A stretch of DNA of 64,000 nucleotides from Ferdinandcohnia sp036965045. Lineage in GTDB: Bacteria; Bacillota; Bacilli; Bacillales; Bacillaceae_L. This document shows, piece by piece, positions 15,489 through 24,987 of this stretch; within the stretch, counting starts at the first letter, position 1; each line of letters begins with the position of its first letter. Both the position numbers and the translations under genes were made by a program. The stretch lies in NCBI RefSeq assembly GCF_036965045.1, contig NZ_JBALOV010000032.1, forward strand, positions 1 through 64,000, in the 5' to 3' direction. The notes beneath the pieces are model-generated. The model was not told the origin of the DNA. It was given only the letters and a program-made list of their open reading frames with translations, and ran no database searches.

Positions 15489-16373
15489 ATGACAATTCAA
15501 CTAGAAGAATTGAAGTTACCAACAAATATACAAACTGAAATTTTAAATAGAAAGAACCAAGTTTCCGGTGATGAGCTTTTAATCGGCAATGGCGGGTACA
15601 CACCTTCAGATATTAATATTATTCGTGACGCAATCATTGCGTTAAGCATTGGTAAAAATGTGCTCTTGAAAGGTCCAACAGGTTCTGGAAAAACAAAACT
15701 AGCCGAAACCATTTCTTATTTATTCCAGCAGCCAATGTACAGCATAAACTGTTCAGTCGATCTAGATGCTGAGGCGTTACTTGGCTATAAAACCATTCAA
15801 GAGAATGATGGAAAAATGAAAATCGAATTCGTTTCAGGTCCGGTCATCAATGCTATGAAAAAAGGATACCTCCTTTACATTGACGAAATCAATATGGCAA
15901 AGCCAGAGACATTACCGATCTTAAATGGTGTGCTCGATTATCGAAAAATGATCACAAATCCATTTACGGCAGAAGTGGTTCGTGCCGAAACGGGTTTTGG
16001 TGTCATTGCAGCGATCAATGAAGGCTATGTTGGAACTGTACCTTTGAATGAAGCCCTTAAAAACCGTTTTGTGGTTATTGATGTTCCTTATATTCAAGGA
16101 GAGACGCTTAAGAAAGTTCTGCACTCACAAACAGGATTACAAGATGAAAATTTAATTGATAAATTTGTTTCTTTATCATCTGATTTAATCACACAGGTCC
16201 GTGGTGGTATGCTCTCAGAAGAGGCTGCGTCTATCCGAGCGTTGATTGATACTTGTGATCTGGCTATGTACATGCCGCCATTACGTGCCATTGAACGTGG
16301 AATTACTGAAAAGCTAGAGGATGATCGAGAGAAAGCAGCGGTTAAAAATATAGCAGAAACTCTGTTTGAGTGA
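15489..16373 (+). CDS. yojN: MoxR-type AAA+ ATPase
   Basis: 294 aa. Walker A is LLKGPTGSGKTKLAE near residue 60, Walker B is YLLYIDEINMAKPETLPILN near residue 125, and the arginine-finger region LNEALKNRFVVIDVPY follows. MoxR ATPases act as chaperones that mature or insert cofactors into partner complexes, working with VWA proteins. Here the VWA partner follows immediately, as B. subtilis yojN-yojO. The ATG is preceded by AGAGGATTTGATACGTC. The client protein is unknown. Confidence 0.88.
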   Translation: MTIQLEELKLPTNIQTEILNRKNQVSGDELLIGNGGYTPSDINIIRDAIIALSIGKNVLLKGPTGSGKTKLAETISYLFQQPMYSINCSVDLDAEALLGYKTIQENDGKMKIEFVSGPVINAMKKGYLLYIDEINMAKPETLPILNGVLDYRKMITNPFTAEVVRAETGFGVIAAINEGYVGTVPLNEALKNRFVVIDVPYIQGETLKKVLHSQTGLQDENLIDKFVSLSSDLITQVRGGMLSEEAASIRALIDTCDLAMYMPPLRAIERGITEKLEDDREKAAVKNIAETLFE

Positions 16374-16383
16374 GGTTTTTACA

Positions 16384-18300
16384 ATGAGATTTATACAATT
16401 TAATGATAAAAAGGTCGACTCCTTTTTGTTCATGGAATTATCTGACCTTGCGAAAACAATCTCGAAAAATCCTGAACTCGAAATTGAGCTAGGCTATAAA
16501 TCATACTTTGACCCAATTCAACAAAAAGTCATCATTAGCCATTTTTGGGATAATCGTCCCAATGATGACAAACGAAATGGATTATTAAGTGATGTCTTCT
16601 TACGAACTATCGGAAGTATGAAATACACAAATTTTAGGGAAATTGCTCAGTTTCTAAAATATTGCAGAAGCAGCGAGCTTCCAAGCTTTGCAAAACAGCT
16701 TTTCATGCTATTTGAAGACTTTCGTTTAGAAGAGCTATGTATAAAGGAACGGCCTGGAACACGAAAGACCTTTACCCAAAGAAGACGAATTTATCGTAAG
16801 TATTATGAGGACCAGCTCCACGTAAATTTGGTTAAAAGTGTTCCAACAGATGCTCTGTTTAACGCACTATTTTTATTGGAAACAGCTCAATCCCCACTTG
16901 AAGAGATTCCACCCATTCAAGAAAAAATTGATCTTGTCCTGCCATTTCTGCGTAGCCAAATCGCAAAAGTCTTTGATTCAAAATCAACAAAAGACATTAT
17001 TAAGATATGTGTAGACATAATTGATGTTTTAGAGGATGTCCTAGATGAGGATATGTTAAATACTTATTTTCATTTACCAGAGCTTGAGTATGACATCCTT
17101 GAGGATGGAATAACAATCGATGATTTAAAACGCAAGGATAAGTTAAAAAACAATGATATGCTCGATGATGTTAAAAAAGGGGATGAGGATATCCATGAGG
17201 AGAAATTCGAAACCTGGCATCGAGAAACAAGCACACCCACAAAAAGCTTTTTGCAATTTGATTTAGAACAAGGATCTAGAACGAATCTGATGGGTGAAGG
17301 GGCAAGGGAAGGCGAGGAGGGTGACCAAGCTTTAGGGATTGCTCAAGGCTCTTCCCGGAGAAGTAAAAACAATGATTACTCCAAACTTGAAGCAACGGAA
17401 ATAGTCGATTCTGAGAAGGAAGGTTCTTCAGAATCTGAATTTGGAAAAGAAAATCGATTTGCTTACCCAGTCTTTAAAAAAGCACGAAGGCCGTCAGAGG
17501 ATGAAGTCATTCAATACGAGAAAAACAAAGCGATTATTGCTCCGTATCAAAAGAAGCTGAAACAAATGATTATAAAAACATTGGAGCATAAAAAGAATCT
17601 TCCAAGAGGGGATTTGCATTTTGGACGATTGAATAAAAAACTCATTCGTATTTTTACAGATGACAATCCAAGATTATTTTATAAAAAAGAACAACCATCC
17701 CATCAAATTGATGCTGTATTCTCGTTATTAGTCGATTGCTCTGCATCGATGTTCGATAAAATGGACCAGACGAAGCTCGGGATCGCGCTGTTTCATGAAG
17801 CACTGAAATCTGTCCAGGTTCCACATGATGTGACAGGTTTCTGGGAGGATACCAATGATGCAGATAGTACGAAGCAACCGAACTACATGCAAACGGTGAT
17901 TGATTTTGATTCCTCATTGAAACGTAGCTATGGAGCTGAAATCATGCAGCTGGAGCCAGAAGAAGACAATCGTGACGGTTTTTCAATCCGCTTGCAAACC
18001 AAAAAGCTATTAAAGCGTACTGAAAAACAAAAATTCCTACTCGTCTTTTCTGACGGTGAGCCTGCGGCTTTTGATTATGAGCAAAATGGAATCATCGATA
18101 CACATGAGGCTGTGCTTAAAGCACGAAAGCACGGTATTGAGGTCATTAATGTCTTTTTATCAAATGGAGAGATCGATGAGGGCCAGCAAACAACGATCCA
18201 AAACATTTACGGAAAGTACAGCATTTTAGTCCCAAACATCGACCAATTACCTGATGTTTTGTTTCCATTGTTGAAAAAGCTGTTGTATAAAAGTATTTAA
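16384..18300 (+). CDS. yojO: VWA-domain protein paired with the MoxR ATPase
   Basis: 638 aa from the ATG that follows GTGAGG by 7 nt; an upstream TTG overlapping yojN is less likely. Residues 1-280 are helical and family-specific. A highly charged linker follows (about 280-400). The von Willebrand A domain begins near residue 445 with the MIDAS motif LLVDCSASMFDKMD (DxSxS) and continues to LLVFSDGEPAAFDYEQ. The size equals that of B. subtilis YojO. Together with yojN it forms a cytosolic chaperone pair of the CoxD/CoxE or NorQ/NorD type. The substrate is not known. Confidence 0.87.
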   Translation: MRFIQFNDKKVDSFLFMELSDLAKTISKNPELEIELGYKSYFDPIQQKVIISHFWDNRPNDDKRNGLLSDVFLRTIGSMKYTNFREIAQFLKYCRSSELPSFAKQLFMLFEDFRLEELCIKERPGTRKTFTQRRRIYRKYYEDQLHVNLVKSVPTDALFNALFLLETAQSPLEEIPPIQEKIDLVLPFLRSQIAKVFDSKSTKDIIKICVDIIDVLEDVLDEDMLNTYFHLPELEYDILEDGITIDDLKRKDKLKNNDMLDDVKKGDEDIHEEKFETWHRETSTPTKSFLQFDLEQGSRTNLMGEGAREGEEGDQALGIAQGSSRRSKNNDYSKLEATEIVDSEKEGSSESEFGKENRFAYPVFKKARRPSEDEVIQYEKNKAIIAPYQKKLKQMIIKTLEHKKNLPRGDLHFGRLNKKLIRIFTDDNPRLFYKKEQPSHQIDAVFSLLVDCSASMFDKMDQTKLGIALFHEALKSVQVPHDVTGFWEDTNDADSTKQPNYMQTVIDFDSSLKRSYGAEIMQLEPEEDNRDGFSIRLQTKKLLKRTEKQKFLLVFSDGEPAAFDYEQNGIIDTHEAVLKARKHGIEVINVFLSNGEIDEGQQTTIQNIYGKYSILVPNIDQLPDVLFPLLKKLLYKSI

Positions 18301-18312
18301 CGAATTACATGT

Positions 18313-18342
18313 AAATCCAGCTGTTGCAGCTGGATTTTTTCT
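18313..18342 (+). terminator. Terminator of yojN-yojO
   Basis: AAATCCAGCTG pairs with CAGCTGGATTT around TTG, followed by TTTT. Confidence 0.85.
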
Positions 18343-18406
18343 GTGAAAGAATGTTATCCCACCCCCTATCATATGATGTAGTAACAAGGAAATAGGGGTG
18401 ATGATT

Positions 18407-18805
18407 GTGCAGAATGCAAAGCGTTTTACTCAACTTCCAGAGGAACTAATAGAAAAGTACGTTACTTTAAGTGAAAAGGCGAAGGAAATCGAAAAAGAAT
18501 TAAAAGACATGAAAAAGGTCCTTAATGATTACTTTGATGAAACAGTTGGAAAGCAGGAAAAAGGGGAATCAATTGTTGGAGATTACAAAATACAGCGACA
18601 AATCCGGTTGGCCGAAAGCTATCATGATGAGAAAATGGTCAGTAGATTAGAAGAATTAAATCTCATCGATTGCATCCAAATCATTAAGCGCCCTGATCAG
18701 CAGAAGGTTGACGCCGCGATTACGCTTGGTTTGCTTGGACAAGCAGATATCGAGGACTGTATTGTAAAGAAAACGACAAATGCAATTACGGTTAGGAAAA
18801 TCTAA
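18407..18805 (+). CDS. Hypothetical protein, 132 aa, coiled-coil N terminus
   Basis: Start taken as GTG 18407, 6 nt after AGGGGTG; an ATG at 18401 is also in frame. Residues 15-50 are a charged helix (LSEKAKEIEKELKDMKKVLN). The rest (GDYKIQRQIRLAESYHDEKM, KVDAAITLGLLGQADIEDCI) resembles the small Gam-like or siphovirus-type helper proteins often found near phage genes, but no other phage gene is nearby. Function unknown. Confidence 0.6.
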   Translation: MQNAKRFTQLPEELIEKYVTLSEKAKEIEKELKDMKKVLNDYFDETVGKQEKGESIVGDYKIQRQIRLAESYHDEKMVSRLEELNLIDCIQIIKRPDQQKVDAAITLGLLGQADIEDCIVKKTTNAITVRKI

Positions 18806-18836
18806 AAAACAGGAGAGCCCTAGGTTCTCCTGTTTT
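18806..18836. terminator. Bidirectional terminator before the cupredoxin gene
   Basis: AAAACAGGAGA pairs with TCTCCTGTTTT around a 9-nt loop. Confidence 0.8.
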
Positions 18837-18840
18837 CTGG

Positions 18841-19287
18841 TTAATCCACAACAATATAACCAATCATTGGACCATTATTGTTTTTATCTGAGTGGTTTAA
18901 GCAAATAATGCGGTACATGCCTTCTTCCTTAAAGTTAGCTTTGATCGAGATTTCCTCGCCTTTCTTGACTGTCCCTTTTATGTCTGTTCCCTCGATATAG
19001 AAGGAGTGTTCTTTCCCGTTAACTCCGTAAATATTGAAGGTAACTTCCTTGCCCTCTGGGACATATACAGTTCCTGGATTCCAGAAGTAGGACTCGATTT
19101 CTTTGCCATCATCTGTCGTTGATTTTAGTTCTCCTGTTGTAATATGTATCACAACATCGTTTTTAGCAGCCTGCGGGGCAATTGTCGGAATGATTTCAGG
19201 CTGCAGCCAAACCCATCCTCCAACCATTACCACTGCAGCAACAAAAGCGGCAACAATCCAGCTCCTTTTTATCACTACAAATTTCAT
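18841..19287 (-). CDS. Membrane-anchored cupredoxin-domain protein
   Basis: 148 aa from the ATG that follows AGGAGGGTTG. One N-terminal membrane segment (residues 8-28) precedes a single cupredoxin fold outside the cell. The copper ligands appear to be His in GKEHSFYIEG, then Cys and His in IICLNHSD, and a Met six residues further (GPMIGYIVVD), the type I set with a longer than usual H-to-M loop. The sequence is related to cytochrome-oxidase subunit II-like and EfeO N-terminal domains. A role in electron transfer or copper binding is inferred. Confidence 0.75.
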   Translation of the reverse strand: MKFVVIKRSWIVAAFVAAVVMVGGWVWLQPEIIPTIAPQAAKNDVVIHITTGELKSTTDDGKEIESYFWNPGTVYVPEGKEVTFNIYGVNGKEHSFYIEGTDIKGTVKKGEEISIKANFKEEGMYRIICLNHSDKNNNGPMIGYIVVD

Positions 19288-19461
19288 AATCAACCCTCCT
19301 ATAGTTTGTCTCCTTATAATGTATGCTTGACCCACTATAAAACTTGTCTACTATTTTAATTTTTCTAAAATTCAAAAAGGATTTATGCGAATTATGTAGA
19401 ATAGTATAGATAACTTGGACTTTACATCTATTTAAGATTGATTTGAAAGGACTTGACCCAA

Positions 19462-20574
19462 ATGAATCCTGTAATTGGAGAGCTCATCTATTACCTTGAA
19501 AGTAATTTATCGATATTTTTAAAAGCTTGGAAAGATAAAACTGTGATGTCCGAATATGATGTTCATAAGGAAAAATTAGTATTGAACGGCTTAACCATGT
19601 TTGAAATGGTCAAAAACTCACTTTTAAATCCAATTGATGAAGAAAAACTAAAATTGTTTGCTTTTAAGCTGGCGAAAGAACGCGTTGAAGCGAATATTAA
19701 TATTGGTGAGTTTGTTTATAATGTAAACCTCGGTAGAAGTGAAATATTAAAATACATATATAGGTCAAACATTAGTCATGACCGATTGGATCCTGTTTTC
19801 GAAGAGGTAAATCGGATTTTTGATTTGTTTTCTTATCATGCAGTATCTAAATACACCGAAATGAAAGAAAAGCAACTCCAGGAAAAAATCCAATACATTG
19901 ACCAAAGTCATCAGGAACGTTTAACGATTTTAGGACAAATGGCATCGACGTTCGTTCATGAGTTCCGAAATCCACTTACGGCAGTAATCGGCTTTGTGAA
20001 ATTAATAGGAAATGATAACCCGGATATTAAATATTTAGATATAATTAGTCATGAATTAAATCAGCTAAACTACAAAATTTCACAGTTCTTGCATGTTTCC
20101 AAAAAGGAATTAATTGAAAACAATGAAAATGAAGTTTCATTACTTGACTTATTTACTGATATAACAGAGTTTATCTATGCGAGTATTTTAGATAGTGATG
20201 TAAAGGTTCACACTGATATTGAATCGGGCATCCATATAACCGTTAATAAGGATGAAATCAGACAAGTCTTGTTAAATATTTTAATGAATTCGATTGACGC
20301 GTTAAAACAAAGAGAAGCTGATCGGAACATTTGGATCAATGTACATCATACCGATAACCAAATAGTTGTTTCAATTATTAACAATGGACCTGCCATTCCA
20401 CAGGAATCATTGGATACTATCTTCGAACCATTTTATACAACAAAAGAATTTGGTACAGGGATTGGATTGTTTGTTTGTAAAAAAATTATTGAAAAACACG
20501 GTGGTTCCATTGGTTGTACATCCAATTCAATTGAAACTGAATTTAAAATTATCTTACCTGCTCACGAACAATAA
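19462..20574 (+). CDS. Sensor histidine kinase, orphan, sporulation-kinase type
   Basis: 370 aa, no membrane segment. Residues 1-140 form a helical sensory domain resembling the RsbR N-terminal fold. HisKA follows with LGQMASTFVHEFRNPLTAVI (phospho-acceptor His about residue 166). The ATPase domain has an N box (LLNILMNSIDAL), a G1 box (NNGPAIP), FEPFYTTKEFGTGIGLFVCK and a final KHGGSIG. No response regulator lies next to it. Orphan kinases of this shape in bacilli commonly feed the Spo0F/Spo0A phosphorelay, so that is the likeliest but unproven role. ATG chosen over the TTG at 19453 because of ribosome-site spacing. Confidence 0.8.
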   Translation: MNPVIGELIYYLESNLSIFLKAWKDKTVMSEYDVHKEKLVLNGLTMFEMVKNSLLNPIDEEKLKLFAFKLAKERVEANINIGEFVYNVNLGRSEILKYIYRSNISHDRLDPVFEEVNRIFDLFSYHAVSKYTEMKEKQLQEKIQYIDQSHQERLTILGQMASTFVHEFRNPLTAVIGFVKLIGNDNPDIKYLDIISHELNQLNYKISQFLHVSKKELIENNENEVSLLDLFTDITEFIYASILDSDVKVHTDIESGIHITVNKDEIRQVLLNILMNSIDALKQREADRNIWINVHHTDNQIVVSIINNGPAIPQESLDTIFEPFYTTKEFGTGIGLFVCKKIIEKHGGSIGCTSNSIETEFKIILPAHEQ

Positions 20575-20600
20575 ACTCGGCATCTTGCCGGGTTTTCTTT
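20575..20600 (+). terminator. Terminator of the histidine kinase gene
   Basis: ACTCGGCA (20575-20582) pairs with TGCCGGGT (20586-20593), followed by TTTTC. Confidence 0.7.
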
Positions 20601-20654
20601 ATGCCTTCATTGTGGAATCGTGTATAATAGGAAGCGTGAATTGGAGGAATGAAT

Positions 20655-22826
20655 ATGAAATCACTTGTTCTTGCAGAAAAACCTTCTGTTGGAAGAGACA
20701 TTGCCCGGGTATTAAACTGTCATAAAAAAGGCAACGGCTTTTTCGAAGGGGATAAATATATTGTAACTTGGGCTTTAGGCCATTTAGTCACTTTAGCAGA
20801 CCCTGAAAAATATGGAGACCACTATAAATCATGGAAACTAGAGGACTTACCGATTATTCCTAATCCTTTAAGCCTTGTTGTTATAAAACAAACAGGCAAA
20901 CAATATAGTGCTGTTAAAACGCAAATGCATCGTAAGGATGTGAATGAAATCATTATCGCAACCGATGCTGGACGAGAAGGGGAGCTCGTCGCAAGATGGA
21001 TTATTGAGAAATCTAACACCCGCAAGCCAATCAAACGATTATGGATTTCATCCGTAACGGATAAAGCAATTAGACAAGGCTTTGCCTCTTTAAAAAATGG
21101 GAAGGAATACGAAAATCTTTATTTATCGGCAGTTGCTCGTGCTGAAGCAGATTGGCTCGTCGGAATTAATGCAACACGGAGCTTAACAACAAAGTTTAAT
21201 GCACAGCTTTCATGTGGAAGAGTGCAGACTCCAACCTTAGCCATTATTGCAAAGCGTGATGAAGAAATTAAGAACTTTAGGCCTATACCTTATTATGAAA
21301 TAAAAGCAACAACTGACGATTTAACTCTAAAGTGGCAGCATGAAAAGACAAAGGAGCAACGTATTTTTAAAAAAGATGTTTCGGCATCAATTGTGCGCTC
21401 TCTACAGGGTCAGGATGCGAAAATCATCGATGTGCAGACATCCCAGAAGAAAACCTATGCTCCACAGCTTTATGATTTAACAGAGTTACAGCGAGACGCG
21501 AATAAACGGTTTGGTTTTTCAGCAAAAGAAACCTTGAATGTTCTACAAAAGTTGTATGAACATCATAAGCTTGTTACCTACCCACGTACTGATTCAAAAT
21601 ATCTCTCAACAGATATCATCGATACACTAAAGGATCGGATTGAAGGATGTATGGTGCAGCCATATGCGAAGCTTGGCGCAAAAATCTTAAAAAACGGAAT
21701 TAAGACAAACAAATCGTTCATCGACAATAGCAAGGTAACAGACCACCATGCTATTATCCCAACTGAGGAGCGTCCGAATCTACAGGCCTTATCCGCGAAG
21801 GAAGAAAAAATTTATGACTTGATTGTAAAGCGGTTCTTAGCTGTATTTCTTCCACCATATATGTATGAGCAAAAAACGGTTCAAGCACATATCGGTAAGG
21901 AACTATTTGTAGCAAAAGGGATCACTGTCACTTCATTAGGTTGGAAAGAGGTCATCACTTCAATCGATGAGAATGAGGATGAAGGCCAAATTCCAGCAAC
22001 TGTTCAACTAGGAAAGAGCCTTAATGTCCTTTCTGTTAAGGAAATTGAAAAAGAAACACAACCACCAAAGCCATTCAATGAAGGTACCTTACTTTCTGCA
22101 ATGGAAAATCCAGCAAAATATATGGCGGGGGAAAGCAAGGATTTAATTGATACAATTGGGAAAACCGGTGGGTTAGGTACGGTAGCAACACGTGCGGATA
22201 TTATTGATAAGTTATTTAATACATTTTTAATTGAAAAAAGAGGGCAAGATATCCACATTACAAATAAAGGCAAACAACTATTAGAACTTGTTCCAGATGA
22301 CTTGAAATCTCCTGTGTTATCTGCTGAATGGGAGCAAAAACTTGAACAAATTGCTAAAGGCCGATTGAAAAAGAACGCGTTCATCTCAGATATTAAACAA
22401 TACACGAAGCAAGTAGTTTCAGATATTAAAACAAGCGATTCAAAGTTTAAACACGACAATATTACTGGCACAAAATGTCCAGAATGTGGAAAGTTAATGC
22501 TTGAGGTCAACGGGAAAAAAGGAAGAATGCTTGTCTGTCAGGATCGTGAATGTGGGCATCGGAAAAACATCGCAAAACAAACAAATGCTAGATGTCCGAA
22601 CTGCCATAAAAAGATGGAATTGCGCGGAGAAGGGGAAGGCCAGTTATTCGTTTGTAAATGTGGACACCGAGAAAAACTTTCAGCCTTCAACGAACGTCGC
22701 AAAAAGAACCAATCAGGGAAACTATCAAAAAGAGAAGTATCGAATTACATGAAAAAACAACAAAAAGAAGAACCAATCAACACCGCATTAGCAGATGCCT
22801 TGGCAAAACTAAAGTTAGATAAGTAG
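20655..22826 (+). CDS. topB: DNA topoisomerase III
   Basis: 723 aa type IA topoisomerase, close to B. subtilis TopB (727 aa). The TOPRIM domain begins KSLVLAEKPSVGRDIARVLN and includes ATDAGREGELVARWI. The active-site Tyr is in LVTYPRTDSKYLS near residue 310. C-terminal zinc-finger-like Cys clusters (CPECGKLML, CPNCHKKMEL, CKCGHREK) bind single-stranded DNA. It relaxes and decatenates DNA behind forks. The second of two nearby ATGs has the right distance to GGAGG. Confidence 0.96.
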   Translation: MKSLVLAEKPSVGRDIARVLNCHKKGNGFFEGDKYIVTWALGHLVTLADPEKYGDHYKSWKLEDLPIIPNPLSLVVIKQTGKQYSAVKTQMHRKDVNEIIIATDAGREGELVARWIIEKSNTRKPIKRLWISSVTDKAIRQGFASLKNGKEYENLYLSAVARAEADWLVGINATRSLTTKFNAQLSCGRVQTPTLAIIAKRDEEIKNFRPIPYYEIKATTDDLTLKWQHEKTKEQRIFKKDVSASIVRSLQGQDAKIIDVQTSQKKTYAPQLYDLTELQRDANKRFGFSAKETLNVLQKLYEHHKLVTYPRTDSKYLSTDIIDTLKDRIEGCMVQPYAKLGAKILKNGIKTNKSFIDNSKVTDHHAIIPTEERPNLQALSAKEEKIYDLIVKRFLAVFLPPYMYEQKTVQAHIGKELFVAKGITVTSLGWKEVITSIDENEDEGQIPATVQLGKSLNVLSVKEIEKETQPPKPFNEGTLLSAMENPAKYMAGESKDLIDTIGKTGGLGTVATRADIIDKLFNTFLIEKRGQDIHITNKGKQLLELVPDDLKSPVLSAEWEQKLEQIAKGRLKKNAFISDIKQYTKQVVSDIKTSDSKFKHDNITGTKCPECGKLMLEVNGKKGRMLVCQDRECGHRKNIAKQTNARCPNCHKKMELRGEGEGQLFVCKCGHREKLSAFNERRKKNQSGKLSKREVSNYMKKQQKEEPINTALADALAKLKLDK

Positions 22827-22838
22827 GTCAAGATAAAA

Positions 22839-22868
22839 GAAACCTGAGACTAGTCTCAGGTTTCTCTC
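22839..22868. terminator. Palindromic terminator between topB and the M6 protease
   Basis: GAAACCTGAGAC and GTCTCAGGTTTC form a 12-bp perfect stem with a TA loop; the following tract is TCTCTCTT on the plus strand. Confidence 0.65.
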
Positions 22869-22875
22869 TTCATAT

Positions 22876-24711
22876 TTATTTTTTCTTACCCTCGTTTATG
22901 CTGTAATAGAAATTAGCGGTAATGGAACCATCTTCATTTTCTACTATATCTGTTACATGGATTCCTGAATCAGCAGGTGTAGAACCATTACCTTTTTAAA
23001 AGTAGTAGGAGCCATTATGAACATTGCTTGAGACAGGTGTTATAGTATCTCCCGTTTTGAAGAAGTCACCCGCATCTCCGCGGTTCACATTTTTCTCTAA
23101 ATCATATAACCCATCTGCTTGTAAAACTGACAGACCATAATGCGTAACAATAGTTCCATTACTTGCTGTTTGAGATTGGTTGTATTGGAATCTCTTATTC
23201 ATCCAGTTTGCTACATTGTTTGGTCGGAAGCCGGCCGTTTGGTATAAATTGATAATATTCTCATCAACATGCCATGCAACCAAACCATGGGCATCTTCAC
23301 CTTGACGGATTAAGCCTTGGTTGAAGCCGCTTTGCTGTACATTTTCAAATAAGAAATATTCTGTACCGTTTGAACCAGGAACTTCCATTTTTACAATCCC
23401 GTTGCTATCTGTTGCCTTGTCAATTGAAGGTAATGTGATTTGTTGAACTCCGTCTTCAGGTGATATTTCAATCGAATTCACCCAGCCTAAGAAAATCTTA
23501 GAGAATGGATCAAAATGGGTAGGTGAGTTACCATTGTACTGTAGAGCATCAGGGTAACGCATCCAGGAACCACCTGACATCATCGAGTAGTTACCAGTAC
23601 CTTCAGAGTTATATACTGTATCATAGAAATCTGGTAATCCTAACGCATGACCGAATTCATGGGCATATACACCAACCTGCGCTGGATAAGGGCCAGTAAT
23701 AGACGCTTCATCATATTCACCAGTTGCAGCATTAAACCCTGCCACATTTCCGCCAATAGCTGGTTGGATATTATAGTTGTTAACGATTACGCCATCATAG
23801 GTCATGTCTTCGGCTATTGTTTTGTTAATCCATTCCGGCTGACTCATACCCGCATGAACATCCGCTGGTATACCAGTTTCATAGTATTTACCGTAGTAGA
23901 GCGCACTTAAGAGATTCCATTTATGTGACCAGAATTGTGCGGGGTCTCTGCTCCATTCAGCACCGGTTCCTTCATGAACGACGAATACGTTTGGAACTTC
24001 TCCATCAATGGCGTATTGCGAAAAGTCAATTTGATCATCAGCAGCCTTCAGTAAGTCGCGGACAAACTCTCCCGTATGGGCATCGCCATTTACGTTACCA
24101 AGCACATACTTTCCATTTTCAGCATAAGTTTCTTTTTGGTCAAGGTAATAGGAAGCACCTTTAGGAAGCTCTACCCAAACAAGTTCAGCGCCATCGTGTA
24201 CAAGATGTACTTTCCCATAACTAGATTCTTTATAAGCGTTTTGCATAGTACGATCTTTTGGCACATTTGGACCGTCGTATTGTTTAAAAGCATCTAGCTC
24301 ATATGGATTGTATGTATCTCCGAAAATAAGGTCCTCGTAATACTTAGCAGGAACCTGTCCCTCAAGGTCACCTAAAGGTTCGTCGCCATCCTTATACTTA
24401 GCTAGAATTACCAATACTGGTACATCACCATTTGCTGTCTTGTAGGAAACATGGTTTTCACCAGCTTGTTGAAACTTATTTCCGTGATTCGCAATTTTCT
24501 CAGCAGGGTCTGCCTTTGAAACATTAAATCCTAGCTCTTTTGCCTTGTCAGCTAGTTCAGGAGTCGCAGCGACATAATTCGCTAGACTCAAGTCATATTT
24601 GCTTGATTCTTTAGTAGGGCTTCCATTCAACTGTAATCCTGAAAACACCACACTACCGGCTAAAGCAAGCGTTAAACCTGTTTTTGTGAGAACCTTTAAC
24701 AATAACAACAC
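22876..24711 (-). pseudogene. Secreted M6 (immune inhibitor A-like) metalloprotease, interrupted by an in-frame stop
   Basis: A TAA at 22996-22998 ends the main frame after 571 residues (HNGSYYF). The same frame then stays open for 39 more codons (KGNGSTPADSGIHVTDIVEN and so on) to a TAA at 22876. The tail reads like the natural C terminus, so a TCA-to-TAA change is likely. The protein has a secretion signal, a propeptide region, and the zinc site HEFGHALGLPDFYD with the family's MMSGGSWM turn. Immune inhibitor A is about 795 aa; this form is shorter and lacks the extra C-terminal domains. Start is GTG at 24711 or an in-frame TTG shortly after it. Since catalysis is upstream of the stop, activity may remain. 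Confidence 0.8.
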
Positions 24712-24987
24712 ACTCCTTTAAATATGATAGTTAAAACATAACAGAATATTTTGATAATTATAAGAATCCTTTGTCCTATTAGACCCTGTGTCCTAGTTCT
24801 CATTCTTTTACATATCGATACAAAGTCATAGAAATCTAGTCTGAAAGACTTGGGGTGATTGCCTTAAACTTGTATCTTTTATAGTAGTTATGAAAAATCT
24901 TCGCTCCATATATTTGGAAAATTGAAGGTGAATTTGTGGTGAGAATCGAAGTTAACATTACACAAATTAATCGTGAGGAGTTTTTTT

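Noticed and set aside
22004..22510. 168-codon minus-strand frame inside topB
   Set aside because: Lies entirely opposite conserved topoisomerase III coding sequence and has no recognisable domain.
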